Positions 47,160 to 60,107 are shown, counted from the first letter of the stretch. The stretch: DNA of 64,000 nucleotides from Monosiga brevicollis MX1 (GCF_000002865.3 NW_001865039.1:2634764-2698763); one strand, 5' to 3'. Notes: generated from the letters alone by a model not told the origin. Numbers and translations are program-made.

Positions 47160-48140
47160 TCAAGGGTCGTCCCGATATTGGTGAGTGCTCGCTGACCGAC
47201 CTGTTGCACTTGCTTCGCCCTGGGACGGGCCACGCTTGCTTCGTGGCGTGTTTGACGTTGCGATTGCCGCCTCGGGTGTGTTCTTCCTTTCAGTATCGAT
47301 GTCAGTCACTTCAGTCTTGGGCATGAGCTCATGTGGACCGCTGAGGGTGGCGGGAGCCACGTTGGGCAAGAGTGGTACGGCCGGCTGCGTGATCAACAGA
47401 GCGGTGTGCCAACGTACACGCAAAAAAAGCAAGTGGCCGCAGGTTTTTAGAGGATGTCTTGCAAAACGACAGCAGATGATCAACGTGCCACAGCGGCGCT
47501 TGGGAGGAGCATGACTTGACACATACCAGTTCTGACCAAACTGACGAGCGAGAAAAGATGTGGTGCTCTGGCTTGACTTTGGGCTTGACAGGGGCTTTAT
47601 CGTGGCTCGACCTAGAAGCAGGGCAGGTGCATTCCTTTTGTTCATCCTCGCGATTGTTCCCATGGCCACCAAGCAAAGCCGGGGCTCGGAGACGCCTTAC
47701 GCTTTGAGGGCTTCCCAGCCAATCACGGCGTTTCCAAAGGTGGATTCATTCAGATACGAGTGTTCATAGTTGACAATCTAGCCAAACCACCAGCTGTGAG
47801 ATGCGGCAGGGTACGCAGTGCGTGCGGGTAGCAGCAAGGATATCAACTACGCGCAGGAACACACCTGACTGTGAATTTCACGCAGATCTCGCTGCCACCG
47901 CAAAAAAATGACAAAGGAGAGCAACCGTGAGACACAAGCAGGGTTCATTGTCATTCACTCGATCGCTCGCTCATATAGCACCACCCGCACCTCAATTTCG
48001 CTGCGCCGTTGCATGAGGGCCAAATAGGCACGTTGCGGGTCATGGGCCACAGCTGCAATGGCACCACCAGTGGAAGTGGGGGCAGTTGCGGCAGTGGCAC
48101 CACCCACCGCCGCCTTGCGGCCTTCGCTTCGTCGTGGCAT
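47160..48140 (-). CDS. MEAF6: MEAF6/Eaf6, histone acetyltransferase complex subunit
   Basis: Eaf6 is a small coiled-coil subunit of NuA4/TIP60 and of the MOZ/MORF and HBO1 complexes. The start exon 48140-47991 ends YLALMQRRSEIE. A 27-base exon (47891-47865) adds RDLREIHSQ, and the following exon adds IVNYEHSYLNESTFGNAVIG then WEALKA. Together these align without gaps to the family core ([45 protein letters not shown]). The last exon is low-complexity (HELMPKTEVTDIDTERKNTP) and stops at 47160. All phases are 0 through the microexon. A Gly/Ala/Thr-rich N-terminus of about 30 residues precedes the coiled coil. Confidence 0.82.
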
Positions 48141-48393
48141 TTGCGCAAGCGCTGACCAGGCTCTTGCTCCAACGAACATACACGATCCAGATCCAGGATG
48201 AGAACGGGCCTGCAAGCTCTCTGCCCGCAAACTTTATGCACCTTCTCCACAATTGATGCGAGAATAAGGGCGAGGACGGGGGTCAAGGCGAGGACGAGGA
48301 GGACGAGGACGAGGACGAAGAGAAGCCCCCCCGAAAAAAAACGGTTCAAAAGACTGAATGTCAGACTTTTGATCCTTTCCTCTGACATCCCAT

Positions 48394-48444
48394 CTCTCTC
48401 TCTTTCTTTCTTCTTCTCTCTCAGACACTCCATCTCTCTCTTTT

Positions 48445-48524
<80 letters not shown>

Positions 48525-48596
48525 GTCTTGTTGTGCTTTTCCTTTGTGTCTTTGCTCTTTACTTCTCAAACCGACCATCTCTCTCTCTCTCTCTCT
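48394..48596. repeat. (CT)n microsatellite
   Basis: Long CT array (purest at 48451-48520) with TTTC interruptions, in the 544-base divergent spacer between MEAF6 and the AGC kinase. It ends about 90 bases before the kinase start. Confidence 0.97.
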
Positions 48597-48684
48597 GTGC
48601 ATTTTGTTTGGGCTCGAGCGACGGGCTTGGCCTGTGGTGCCGCTGAGGGGGGCGTGGCGGGGGGGTCACCGAAGTAGGGGTTGC

Positions 48685-51600
48685 ATGATGGCCCAAGCGG
48701 TCGCAAGCAAGGCCATGGCGGCAGCCAGTCCGGGGCAAAGCCCAGCCGCGGGATCATCCAAGCCCGCGTCGCGGGGACGCTCTGGAACGACATCGCGGAA
48801 GCAGCGCTCTCTGTTTCGACGTCGACGTTTGGGTGCACATACTTTTCAAAGCGCTGATGAGTTTGATACCATCGCCGTGCTTGGCACTGGCTCTTTTGGC
48901 AAGGTGTGCCCATGGTGACTACGGGGCGGGAGAGATGCTGCTGTGCCAGGAGCCGTATGCAGTTTTCCCAAATTGACCAACTCACATGGGCTTCTTGGTC
49001 CTCTGCCGTTCGACTATCCAATAACTTGCGGCACAACGTTTTTACAGGTGTTCGAAGTGGCGCACAAACAGACGCAAGAGCGGTTTGCCCTCAAGGTTCT
49101 GGACTGGGCAGAGATGCAGCGCCTCGATATGATTGATCAGCTTGAAGCTGAGAAGCACATCATGGTAGGTCTTGAGCATCGCCACATGTCCAAGCCGCCC
49201 ACCTACGATGGTTCCCTTGATTCCATCGTGCTCCTGCCTATCTAGCGCAAGCTCGGTCAACACCCACACATAGTCGGCCTGTTGGCGACCTGGACGTCAG
49301 CCACCGACCTATACATGCTGCTTCAGCTCGTGCCAGGCACAGACTTGTTCGAAATTGTCCGAGCACACAAAGTGGTGCCTCCTCCACGTGCTGCTCGCTA
49401 CATTGCTCAAATCGCTCGTGTAAGCTTTGGTTTACTTTTCATGTCATTTGACCAGCTTTCTTGCAGCCGTCACCCTGTTTGTGTTGCTGCTGCGAGTCGG
49501 CTTTACCGCCTGGTCCTGGGCGACTTTCGGCTGGCCGTTAGCCTTGTGCTCACGAATGTTGTCATGGATAGGGGTTGGACTACGTTCACCACAAGCACAT
49601 TATCTATCGGGATCTCAAGCTGGAAAACCTGCTCCTTAACGAGGCAACTGATTCGGTGCTGCTCACCGACTTTGGATTGGCCAAGGACGTGCACTCTCGC
49701 AACGGAAAAACAAAGACCATCTGCGGCACAATCCAGTACATGAGTACGGAAGTGCTGGCTGGTATGCCATACAATTATCGAGTTGATTGGTGGTGCTTGG
49801 GTGTTGTTTTGTTTGTGCTCATGGTGGGCAAATACCCCTATGGCCAAGTACGTTTTTGACTCGCTTGCATCTGCGCCCAATTATTGGCACGACCGGAACA
49901 GAACAGAACAGAACAGAAAAAAAACTAAAAAAACTTATTCTCTGCGCACGTTTGCTCTAGGGGATTGAGCGTCTGCAATTTGATCGCAGCGCCAATGACC
50001 GAAACATTATGTTGCGTCGCATCCGTGAAACGGAACTACAGTTCAAGCGACCCGTTTCCCCGGCCGGCCGGGCTCTCATCCAACGAGTATGTTGTTGCCA
50101 GAACTCAGCTGCATCCGCGCAATTATGCTTGTGCACGAGCTGTAGAAGCAGTTTGTGCCTGTGCTCAAATTTGGTCTGTGCTTTCTCGGTAGCTTTTGAC
50201 CGACGAACCGAGCAAGCGCTTGTGCTCCTACTCAGCTCTGCTGCGTGACCCGTGGTTTGATCTCGTGCAAAGAGAGGATCAGGACGTTGATGGCCAAACA
50301 GCGGCCTTTGACTCAGATGCGTTACCATCGGGCCGTGGCTCAGTCTTTTCCGATGCCTCTTCCTCTGGCACACCTGTACGTTGAGCCGGCCCCTTCCTTG
50401 TCTCTTCTTCTATTTGTGTGCATGCATGTGGCTTGTTCTATTGACTTGATGGTCACGGTAAAAGAAAACAAAAACAAAAAAAAAATGCATGTTCGCCCTC
50501 AACCAAAACTGATTGATGGTATGGCAGGCCTTTTCGTTCGAGTCCTTGCTCGCCGAGCCCATGGCCGAGACAACGACTCTTCCTGCTCGCGAGCCTTCTT
50601 CACCGCACAGAAAGGATGCGGCAAATCGGTCTCTTTCCAGCTCGCCCATTGCTACCCGCCGCCACTCACCGTCCCGGCTGCGTGAGGTGCTCGGTCTCAA
50701 TCTTGGCGATGGGCGCCGCCGAAGCAGCACTGCCGGCAACAAGTCTCGCACCGATGATGAAGATCTTTTCTCCATTCTGCGTCGCCATCATCGCAAGACG
50801 CGCCGGCGCACTGGCTTGCTACCCAAGTCTTACGTCTGCTCGCCTCGAACCCTCGTGCGGGCCGAGGGGATGCGGGCTTCCATGTCAACCACCTTTTCAC
50901 TTTCTTCCGAGGGCTCCCAGCACGATCAGCTAGACCCGGCTCGCTTCTCCCCGGGACATCAACCTCGCGCTTCCGTGACGACCGCCTCCCCTGCACGCCA
51001 GGGTAGCCGACTGTGGCCGTTTGGTGGAAATCGGCGACATAGCACACCGGCAAGGGATCGTGCTCAGAGCGAAGCGACCGGTGCCGAATCCTTGGCGCAG
51101 CTTTTTGACCTGGTTGCAGACATTCAGGGCCTTGACTACCATGACCAACGCAGCCCCGCTGCAGTTAAATCGCGTGGACGGACGCGACGCTCGAGCAGCA
51201 GTTCTTTATTGCCAGAACCCCGCCAGCCTTCTCCATTTCGCGCCTCGTCCCTTGTGCTACTCGAATCACCCGAGGCATCATCCCGACCATTTTCAGGATC
51301 GCCAGACCTGGACGGCGCTGAAGACGCTAAAGGCGCTGCCTCTGCACGGATCAAAGCGCTTGCTAGCGCCTTTGTTGCCAAGGCCATGCACGAAGCTTTG
51401 GCTGAGCACGGGGGCGGCCTCGACCTGGCGGCTGCAAGGCCCTTGCCTACGGCTTGCCCCGTGATCCTCGTGACATCAACAGACGGTATTTCTACTTCTG
51501 ACCAGTTCAAATCCTCAGGTTCAGTGCAAACTGAACACGAGACCATGTTTCTGGAGCCGGATGCTACGGCCGAGGCAAACCAAGCAGCCGACCTGCAGAG

Positions 51601-51772
51601 CCTCTCCAGTCAGGCAAGCGTAGAAAAGACATCAGGCTCTGGTGTGGACAGTGTGGATCTACATGCTGAGGCAATCGACGCGGGCTGGGGCTTGAACGCG
51701 GATTCAGACATCGACACTGACTCCGAGTCAGATTCGGACAACAGCTTGAGCGAGATTGAATCGTTCGTGTAA
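48685..51772 (+). CDS. AGC-family Ser/Thr kinase with long Ser-rich tail
   Basis: The start gives MMAQAVASKAMAAASPGQSP and a basic N-terminus. The kinase domain reads FDTIAVLGTGSFGK (glycine loop, intron) and VFEVAHKQTQERFALKVLDW (VAIK lysine). These are followed by LGQHPHIVGLLATWTSATDL, YVHHKHIIYRDLKLENLLLN (the YRDLKLEN form of the catalytic loop typical of AGC kinases) and VLLTDFGLAKDVHSRNGKTK then TICGTIQYMSTEVLAGMPYN, and DWWCLGVVLFVLMVGKYPYG. K, D and DFG residues are present, but the usual APE triplet is STE. The domain closes with LLTDEPSKRLCSYSALLRDP. About 400 further residues are Ser/Arg/Asp-rich and probably disordered, ending SDNSLSEIESFV. No PH, C1 or C2 domain is seen. The subfamily is unclear; a hydrophobic motif was not identified. 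Confidence 0.9.
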
Positions 51773-52128
51773 GAGCACGACGGTGCCCTGTCTCACCCCC
51801 TGACGCTCTTCTGTCGTTGTTCGTCCAAGCAAGCCCGGTAACAATTGAGCCATCAAGATCCTAGGGATGATAAATTGGCACATGCCAGCAACCCAAGATT
51901 GGAGCAGGCGCTACATCGCGAGGACTATGAATGTCTGAAAAGAAGAGAGAGAGAGGGAGAAAAAAAACAGGCTATGCTCCGATGCGGAAAAGGCAGTGGG
52001 AAGGCACAGCATAAGTAAGAGGGGGAGCGCGCGGGCAGGGCGTCGGATGATCGGTGACTGTCGAAAGGCGATTGAGAGTTCACAGTGATGGAGTGGAAAC
52101 AACTTCACCAAAGAAAACAAGAAAGAGA
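51773..52128. other. Convergent spacer
   Basis: 3' flanks of the AGC kinase (+) and ARL5 (-). Contains a short GA-rich tract near 51940-51960; no gene. Confidence 0.6.
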
Positions 52129-53183
52129 TTAGTGCTTTCGAGTCATTTCATCCGTCAGCCACTCCATGCCCTCGTACAGGCCTTCACCAGTCAGTGCACA
52201 ACAGGCCTGAATGTGCCAGCTATGGTCTTTGATCGAGGTCAGGTTGAACTGTTTCGAGATTTCCGCGGCTGACATGGCGCCCTAGAAAAGGATGACGGGA
52301 GACATGAGTTGGAGGTGGAGTTCGTGGGAAGCAAAAGGCCTCGAAAGCTACGCGTACAAACCTTGAGATCTTGCTTGTTGGCCAGGACCAATAAGCGTGC
52401 CGACTTGAGATCGTCATGCGCAAGCATGGTGTACAATTCTTCTTTGATGAGAGTCAATCGCTCGCGGTCTGTTGAATCGATCACCAAAAGCACTGCCTAC
52501 ATCGCCACATTGGTGTGGTCACGTGGCGTTGGCAATTTGTTCAAGCCGTTCGAGCCGAGATTGAGAACACCACGCGCTAGAAGAACACGGCCGACCGGTT
52601 GTCAAAATCCTGTGACAAACCTCGACGGCATTGTAATATGTTGACCATGAGGACCTCAGGCTCTCTTGGCCACCCACATCCCACATGAGGAATTTGAGAT
52701 TCTTGAATTGAATCTATTGGTGCTCAGCGTGTGTTCCATGAGATTGAAGAGGGCGGAGCAAAGAGCCACTTGAGGAGAATTCAAATGACAAACCTCCTCC
52801 ACATTGCTGCCGATGGTGGGAGAAGTGACCACGACATCATTCAAGAGGCTGTAGGCACACGAGCAAGTGTGAGGCGCCGACGAAAGCTCGGGGCTGGGCG
52901 AAGCGAGAATCTGTGACGAGGGCAGAACCAGCAGCTAGCCTGTCCCCAGAGCTGTCTTGCTGAACGTACTACTGATAGAGAATGGTGGTCTTGCCAGCGT
53001 TGTCAAGACCAACGATGATCAGCTTGTGCTCTGCAAACCGACAGGAATCAGGCGAGCTGAATACCACGCCCGACACAGGGAGCGGGGTGATTTATCAAGT
53101 TGTCTCGGCGGCGTATCCTTGCCAAACTGACCTTTGCCATCACGACCCCAGAGATTGAAGAGATTGCTAAACCAAGATCCCAT
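52129..53183 (-). CDS. ARL5: ARL5, ADP-ribosylation-factor-like GTPase
   Basis: ARL5 acts at the trans-Golgi, where in animals it recruits GARP tethers for endosome-to-Golgi traffic. The start at 53183 gives [13 protein letters not shown], with Gly2 available for myristoylation. Next are [20 protein letters not shown] (P-loop), [15 protein letters not shown] (switch I, TIGSNVEE is ARL5-like), [20 protein letters not shown] (G3 WDxGGQ) and [40 protein letters not shown] (G4 NKQD) and [20 protein letters not shown] then [17 protein letters not shown] complete it, with the stop at 52129-52131. The [14 protein letters not shown] stretch is nearly invariant in ARL5. At least six exons. Confidence 0.95.
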
Positions 53184-54127
53184 CGTGTCGGGAAACACGC
53201 TGTTTTGGCCCGTCACTCCCAGCGCATCGCAGACAAGCAGAAGTCGGGGGGGGAAGGCAGCTAAACGGCTGTGCTTGCCAAATCAGAAAGCACGAGGCAA
53301 ACCAAAGTCCTGTGCAGTGACCGATCCGGATGTACGTGAGGCAACACAAATGGAATTCACATATAGACCGGCAGAGGGGGTGCGAGGGAGCGTTTGCGAG
53401 AAAGAGAGACAGAGAGAGGAGAGAGAGAGCGGGTGCAAAAGCAAAGCTTGGTGGCACAAGGGAAGCAAAATCCCACCACACGAATGCACGCTCGGCACAC
53501 AACACAAGAGGGATTGTAGGCAGATCAATCAAAAAGGTATCGGTGGCTGCAGGCAGCTCAGGCGCGTAGAAAAGCATGCGCGGCCAATCATCGCTGCCGC
53601 ATGCTCCTTGCCCGCACAAGACGAGTATGGGCGGCCATCGGATTTTTTTTTTTTGTTACCAAACAAACCTTCAGCAAACAACGTGTACGCCTCACTTGCG
53701 TATTGACGGAATACTCGGTTTCACACCGGGGCCTGCACTCCGAGGCAGGACGCGCCTTTGGCCTTTTCCGCGGCAGCTAGCACAACGCCTGCTCTGCTCA
53801 ACGATGACGAGAATGGAGTCGAAGAGGAGCCGACCGGATGCAGAGCTGCGCGCGTCTCGATCAAATTGTGAAGTTGGATGAGATGAGTCTCCCAGTCTCT
53901 CAGTCTCCTCACTTTTCCATGCGCACTTCTTGCCTTAAAAATGTCAGATAAGTGTCCGCTGAACGAAAAGACTTGAGAAACGAGCCAATGGCACAACCAG
54001 GAAGGAGCATCAAGAGCCGCGTTGATTACATGTAGTTCTGAATTCAATTTGTTTGTGAAACATTCTAGCTCGACCGTCACGACCTGGGCATGGACAAGAA
54101 AAGAATGGGGGCACGCAGACACGACGG
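53184..54127. other. Spacer between ARL5 and MED13
   Basis: Both flanking genes are on the minus strand. No supported gene. Minus-strand codons 54122-53721 are open for 133 residues without similarity, and plus-strand frames cross simple sequence. It should contain the ARL5 promoter and MED13 3' UTR. Confidence 0.5.
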
Positions 54128-57100
54128 TTAGATGCTCGAAGCCTCAAACAGGTGAAAGGGCACCAGAGCGCCAGACGCGGTGCTTGAGCCAGGGGCGGTG
54201 GTTAATGCGCCGAGGTTGTAGAATTGTTGAGCCACAAAGTGGAGCATAGTTGACTCATCGTCGTCCATGGGGGAGTGCCGTGCCTGCGCACCGTTTCCTT
54301 CTGCCCGCTTGCAAAAGAGCAAGCGATAGCGCATTTGCACACCCAAACGCGCCAAGACCAGAACTCGCTCGTCTCCAACGCCAGTCTCTATACCAATGCC
54401 GGCAGGAAGCTGCTCTGATGGCAAGCAGGGCAAAACTCTTGAATGTGCCTCTGCACGAGTGTCCGGATGACACAGGCTGCCATGTGGATCTTGCACCAAA
54501 CATGTCAAACTCAAAATGGAATGGTTCTCGTCCTGCCACTGTTCCAGGTGAAATGCAGCACGCAGAGCAGGAGCAAGGTGCTGGCTTCGTGCCGTCACAA
54601 CTGCTACAATGTGCCAGTGGAGTCGGCTCAGCTGCACCACATGGCCGCAGCGCGCAATGACGTCATGGGCGATGGCCTCTGGAGTTCGGTGGCCGGCCCC
54701 AAGCTTGACATGCTCTGTAAAAGTTGCCTTGGCGTCTGTGTACACACAAACACACCCGTCCTCGTTGGGTCTGATATCAATGGCCACGTGCAGCACGCGC
54801 AAGCGAGGCAAAAACTTGAGTCGTCCGTCCACGGCACACAACTCGGTGCGATCATTCATGAGTGAAGCCAAAGAGAATTGGCGATTGCTGATGACAGTCG
54901 TCATGGCACCGTTAGAAGTGCCTGAGCGTCGTCCCAGCGTGGCGTACAGCTCCTGACAAAGCGTCTCCAGCTCACTCATGCGCAGTACGCCGCGCTGATA
55001 GCGAGGCTTCAACAAGAAGGGCTGGGGTACAAGATGCAGGTTTTGTGGCATGACAGGCGCAGCTGTCCCCTGCAGGGCTTGACCCAGGTTTAAGTGTGGC
55101 ACACAGGAGATGATCAGGAGATGGAAGGTGTCAGGGTCCACATTATCCCAAGAAGCCACCTCGGCCTGAACGCGAGCACGAAGCTCGGTCACAGCGTCGC
55201 TTGGGTCTTGGCTGGCCTCGGGAGAGAGGGTCAAGATGGCGTCGTCCAAGAGCTCCCATGAGCCATGACCACCCTGCTTGTACTGCCCTGCGGCATTTGA
55301 AAGCGTCTCCATGAGCTGCTGTGTGGCCAGGCTTTCCATGTGCGCGTCAACTACCACCAAGGATCGTAGGTTGCAGGGAGGGGCGATGGGGTGGCACCCC
55401 ATCCGACCCAGCAAGGGTAAGGCGGAGGCAGAGACTTGGATATGGTCGAAAATGGGGTGCTTGGTCACAACGTCAGGATCATCCAAGGGCTGCACGGAGG
55501 TGCCCTCAAAGACAGCGCTGTCCACGCTCTCAAGTGGCGCCAGCGCCTTCTGAGCCCCATGCATGGCCATGCGCTGAGTTTGGCGCCAGACGCGTGAGGA
55601 TACGTTGGCGATGGTTGGGGGTGGGCGAGGAGGGTACAATTCGAGAAAGAAAGGATCAATCAAACGCTGCATTCCAGAGTGGCTGTGGACGCCTGAGATT
55701 CGGTCCAGCTCAACTGCTTCAACCTTCACGCGCGGTGCCTGCACGGCCAACTGGCTTTGTTGCTGCGACCGTTTGGCAAGGTGACGCGCACGCCGCGAAA
55801 CAGGCTTGGCACACAATGCATATCCCCTGCTGAGTCGCCACGCAACAGGGGACGGCTTGAGATTATCACACGCGGTACTTTTGCTTGCCGCGGTTGCTGC
55901 CATTCCTGTTGGCACTGCGTTGGTGGGGAGCAAGCTGGCTTGCCGAGCGATATAGCTGGCATGAACCACCCGGCTCAAGTGCGAGGCCTGCGTATCAAAT
56001 CAACAGCGGATGCACGATGGGGCTTTTTTAGCTGCTGCAGAAAGGGGATTCGAGAACTAGGCTGAAGAGGTGAACGTACCGGAATATAGGAAGGGTCTGC
56101 GCGATAACAAGAGGGAATAAGGGGGTCAACCGAGTGAGTGTCAGAGAGAGCATCAGCGGACACTCTGCCATGATCGTGCATGGGGCCAAACAGGGCTGGG
56201 TGCTGGATCAAGGATGTAGCAAAGTTGAGGGCACATGCATCCGCGCTCTTGGCACGCGGACCACCGAGTCCGTCCTCGATACCGGCACCGGTGCCATCCA
56301 AGCAGGCATGCGGGTTGTAGGGAGATGCCTCCGTTGTGTCCACAACGGGAGGGGCCGAGTCCATCGTGCCTGCACGGATGGACTGGTGGAAAGATGACAT
56401 GCCCTGGTCTGCAGATGCTTGTGTGGTCAGCGGGGGCGCAGGTTGTGGCGGTACAAACGCTTGTGGGCCTGGTACAGGGGTGAGCGAATCCGACGCGCCT
56501 GAGGTGACCGACAATGGCTTGGCCAAAGTGGAATCATGTGCCAATGGCTCCGACCCTGGCGTCAGCGTGTTGGGTACTGCAGGGGTAGCCGGATGGCTAT
56601 CGTTGGTTGTTGAGTTACGGTGGCCTGAAAAGTCCATGGGGGATGCTGCTAAACGACCCTTGGCGCGGAGCGCTGCAGTCTTGGTCATGGGTTTGGGTGA
56701 AGTTCGCGGCCCCATCGAACTCTTTCCACCATGGTTGGGCAGCTTAGCGCGTTTCTGGCTAAGATACTTTGGGGCTGCGGGCCAAAACATGCATTCGTAA
56801 AAGTCAGGCGGTCGCACCACGAACAACATCATCAAGAACATCAACAACAAAAATAACGCGGTGGCAAGCACGGCGATCCACCATTTGTATTTAGTTTTTG
56901 GTTGATCCTAATCGTACCTTTGTAGGCTGGTTCGAGCGAGCCTTGCTGCGCTGATCTGTGCAGTTGTTGAAGCACGTCGACGCGAGGGTGTCGCCGTAGT
57001 TTTTTGACCAAATCAGATGTGGCAGTGAGAGTGCCGTCTCCGTCACCATCGGTTGTACTTGCTGAGAAGGCTACTAGCTCAGCTTTACGAGGTAGTCTGT

Positions 57101-57606
57101 GTAAAAAGGTGCTCGCTGACACGTCTCGGGGCGTGATGCCTTCCGCTGGTGTGATTGGAGATGCATCAGGGGACGGCGGCCGCATGGCACGCGAGTACAG
57201 CTGTGCCAACTCCAGCATGCTGCGAGGATACTGTCGGGAGGGGCAAGCAAGACGTGCAATAAGAGGCCGTGCGATCATGCTGGAAATGATCATTGCCAGG
57301 TTTAAGGTGATCGCACGAGCTCACCTGCATTTGGTGGGGGCTCAACCGATGAGGTACCAACATGCAGTCGGGCTCGACGGGGGTAAAGCGCAGAACCAGC
57401 CAAGATGTGCCCCGGACACTGTTGTCGGTCTCGGGCAACACGGCTGCTTCAACGCCAAAGTGCATCAACTCTCGTTCTGTGCATCCACTATGACCACAGT
57501 AGCAGCACAAAAAGGGGGGGGCACACATTGTGAGTCTGGATCTACGGGTACAGAAGTCCGCGAGAAGTGTAAGGAGGTAGCATCATCGCGTCGCGTCTTA
57601 CAAGCT

Positions 57607-57640
<34 letters not shown>

Positions 57641-58240
57641 CCGTTGCCGTTGTCGTTGTCGTTGTGGCGCGACGTGGGTTGCAACAGGACAGTAGCTCCA
57701 CGAACGGGAATGCCATGATTTATCAAGCGTCTGGGCAACCGATGCAAGTGTGACGTGAACATGAGATATGTGCCTGTAGAGCTGGCAGGCCGGATTGCAC
57801 ATGATGCGCAATAACATACAAGGCACACCACCGAGCAAATGCGTTGGTGACATCCCCGGAAGGTGGCTCGAGGTCTTGCCAGGCCGTGGCTAAGTCCGGG
57901 GCAGGCATGAACGAGCCGGTTGAGAAGAGGAGTGGACTGGCCAGACAGGGCAAGGAAAACAAAGTCCAGTGTTGTTTCCTAGGGGTGGCCGATGGAGGAG
58001 CGCAGAGAAGTAAAACAGGTCTTACCTTCTCCTAATGATTTGAGCTGGGGCTTCGTCTTGAAGTACTCCAGCAAGGTTGGAGTGGGAACGCTGATCAGGA
58101 AGCCAGTTGTGCCAGAGCTAGAGGCCGAGCTTTTGACAACCCAAGCACATGGTTGTGGAGCATGAAGCAAGAATCTCAAGTTTTCCTCGCTGAACCAGTC
58201 ATTTGGCACAGCCACTTGTCGCAAGCTTTTGAGGGGCGCC
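54128..58240 (-). CDS. MED13: Mediator subunit 13 (5' end unresolved)
   Basis: MED13 tethers the CDK8 kinase module to core Mediator. The large 3' exon (55988-54128) carries the C-terminal domain. HLLIISCVPHLNLGQALQGT lies in the region corresponding to human VQIIPCQYLL. FLPRLRVLHVAIDIRPNEDG and VVQLSRLHWHIVAVVTARSQ correspond to the domain's folded core, and HSILSLTCLVQDPHGSLCHP corresponds to SILSACLVAMEPQGSF. The end is MLHFVAQQFYNLGALTTAPG then ALVPFHLF, like LRFVLEQYNALSWL..LPIHFVVL. Upstream exons join in phase: the intron 56077-55989 links SYIP to ASHLSRVVHASYIARQ, and another joins EPAYK to APKYLSQKRAKLPNHG. More exons reach 58240 (LRQVAVPNDWFSEENLRFLL). The N-terminal start was not found; it should lie a little further upstream. 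The central part is low-complexity, as in the family. Confidence 0.83.
57604..57665. repeat. (GTTGTC)n/(GTTGCC)n hexanucleotide repeat
   Basis: About ten TCGTTG-type hexamers with two GCC variants in the middle, within the MED13 locus and probably intronic. If translated it would give Asn-Asp or Thr runs. Confidence 0.9.
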
Positions 58241-58924
58241 TGAGGCAGTGGTTGATGTGATGCGCAGTGAGCAAGCCAAGAAGATGGAAAAAGGCTGAGG
58301 CCCCTCAGAGCAAAGGTGCGCGATGACGAGAAGTTGCAACGTACAAGCTTGAACATGACGAATGCTGATGCGCCACGATTTAGACAAGAAATAAGGGAGC
58401 ACCCCAACAATGGTGTCTGTGCACGCCCTGAAGGGCGTCGAGCGAGCAGGGACCGATGTGGCAATGCCGCTTTGAAGACTACTCAATCCCGGTCATGTGT
58501 GACGATGGCGAGCTTCAGCCATGGCACTGAGAGGCCTGCGTCTGAAAAAAAAAAAAAAGGAGAAAGCACAGTGAGGTTGGATACGAGGAGCATGGGATGG
58601 ACGGAGGAAGGAGGCGCAAGTGAATAGTGAGAGAGGAAGCCAATGCACAAAAACGAGGTTTAGCGAATACAGCGGCAAACGTAGATTAACAACCCCCAAC
58701 CCCTCGATGCATGGCAGCGAGGAAGAGACAAGTCCAATGTTGAATCGAAGTGAGGGCGTACTCATCATGAACCTGCGTGCATCGCTGTATCATTGTGTAT
58801 GTGTCTTCGCTAAGTTCGACCGCGTGTGTGCGTGTGTGAAGCAAGAGCGTACCAACGCCAAGGAGCCGAAGCGCCGGCACATTCCCAGCGAGCAGCCTCA
58901 CAATCTAGATAAGCAAAGGTCGCC

Positions 58925-59014
58925 AATAGAAAATGAATCAAGGACAACCAGAAGCACAGAGTTGAACCCAATAGAAAATGAATCAAGGACAACCAGAAGC
59001 ACAGAGTTGAACCC
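58925..59014. repeat. Perfect 45-base tandem duplication
   Basis: Two identical 45-base units (58925-58969 and 58970-59014) abut exactly, each beginning AATAGAAAATGAATCAAGGA and ending GAGTTGAACCC. The unit is not simple sequence. Confidence 0.98.
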
Positions 59015-59324
59015 CGTAGACACGCACTGCGCCTCTCAGCCACCAGCATGTGAGGAGCACACACAGCTGAGGCATGGCTTCACCATCGATCAGCGCAACC
59101 CTTGATGACACACGCTGCTCAAACCCAGAGAGGGAGGCATCCCACCTTTTTGGCGTCCACTTGAAAACACACTTGGCACCCCTTATCAAGGCTCTCCTCA
59201 ACTATCCCAAGACTGCTGCAGTCACACGGGCTCTCCAACCAAAAACAGGCCGTGCCGTATCACGTCGTACCAGGTGCAAGCGCAAAACTCGTGCACTGCC
59301 CTCCTGTGCCGTCTGCTTGCCGTT

Positions 59325-59447
<123 letters not shown>

Positions 59448-60107
59448 GCCAGCACAAAGCAAACACAAGCGTAATTATACAAGGAGAGAAACACTAACAA
59501 GGGGGTTCTTCACTCTGACTTGGTAGGCCTGTCGATATCGAGCACGGCAGCTGGACTGATCTCAAGGGAACTCAGCCGATTGACCTCTTGGGAAGGAGTC
59601 ACTACCCTCACCGCCAAACCCCTCACGCCTGCACCACCCGCGCTGCCGAACAAACCATAACCGCCACTGCCGTTTGAAGTCAGGTCCCGCTTTCCAGTGA
59701 GCGAATAACATTTGGTAGTCACCGGCGCCAATGTCAGCCAGTTGTGATCAGGCATAGTGGAACCTTTATTACACTTTCACAGGGCACGTTTGCTCTGACG
59801 GTTTTTGTCTACTTTTTTTTGATCACTGCTGCCAGTCGGGCCGCGAGCTGGTTTGGAAGGAGGGTCAACTTCCCATCTGCACTGGATGCCCTTTGTGCAC
59901 ATTTGGGTTTGCTGTGATACGAGACGTCAGGCATAGGGCTTTGCTCTGCGTTGCGACATTGGTGATCCACCACGGTATGTCATGCGTGCTACACACGCAC
60001 TCGTACACCACACGGTGACAACTTCTGGCTCGGCGCAAGCCATGTGTCGGCCACTCTCGCCCAGCGGCGGACTCACTCATGCTTCCCGACTGACGGTGTC
60101 GCGATAG

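Noticed and set aside
53721-54122. A 133-codon minus-strand frame just downstream of MED13
   Set aside because: No similarity, and it follows the MED13 stop within six bases; most likely 3' UTR.
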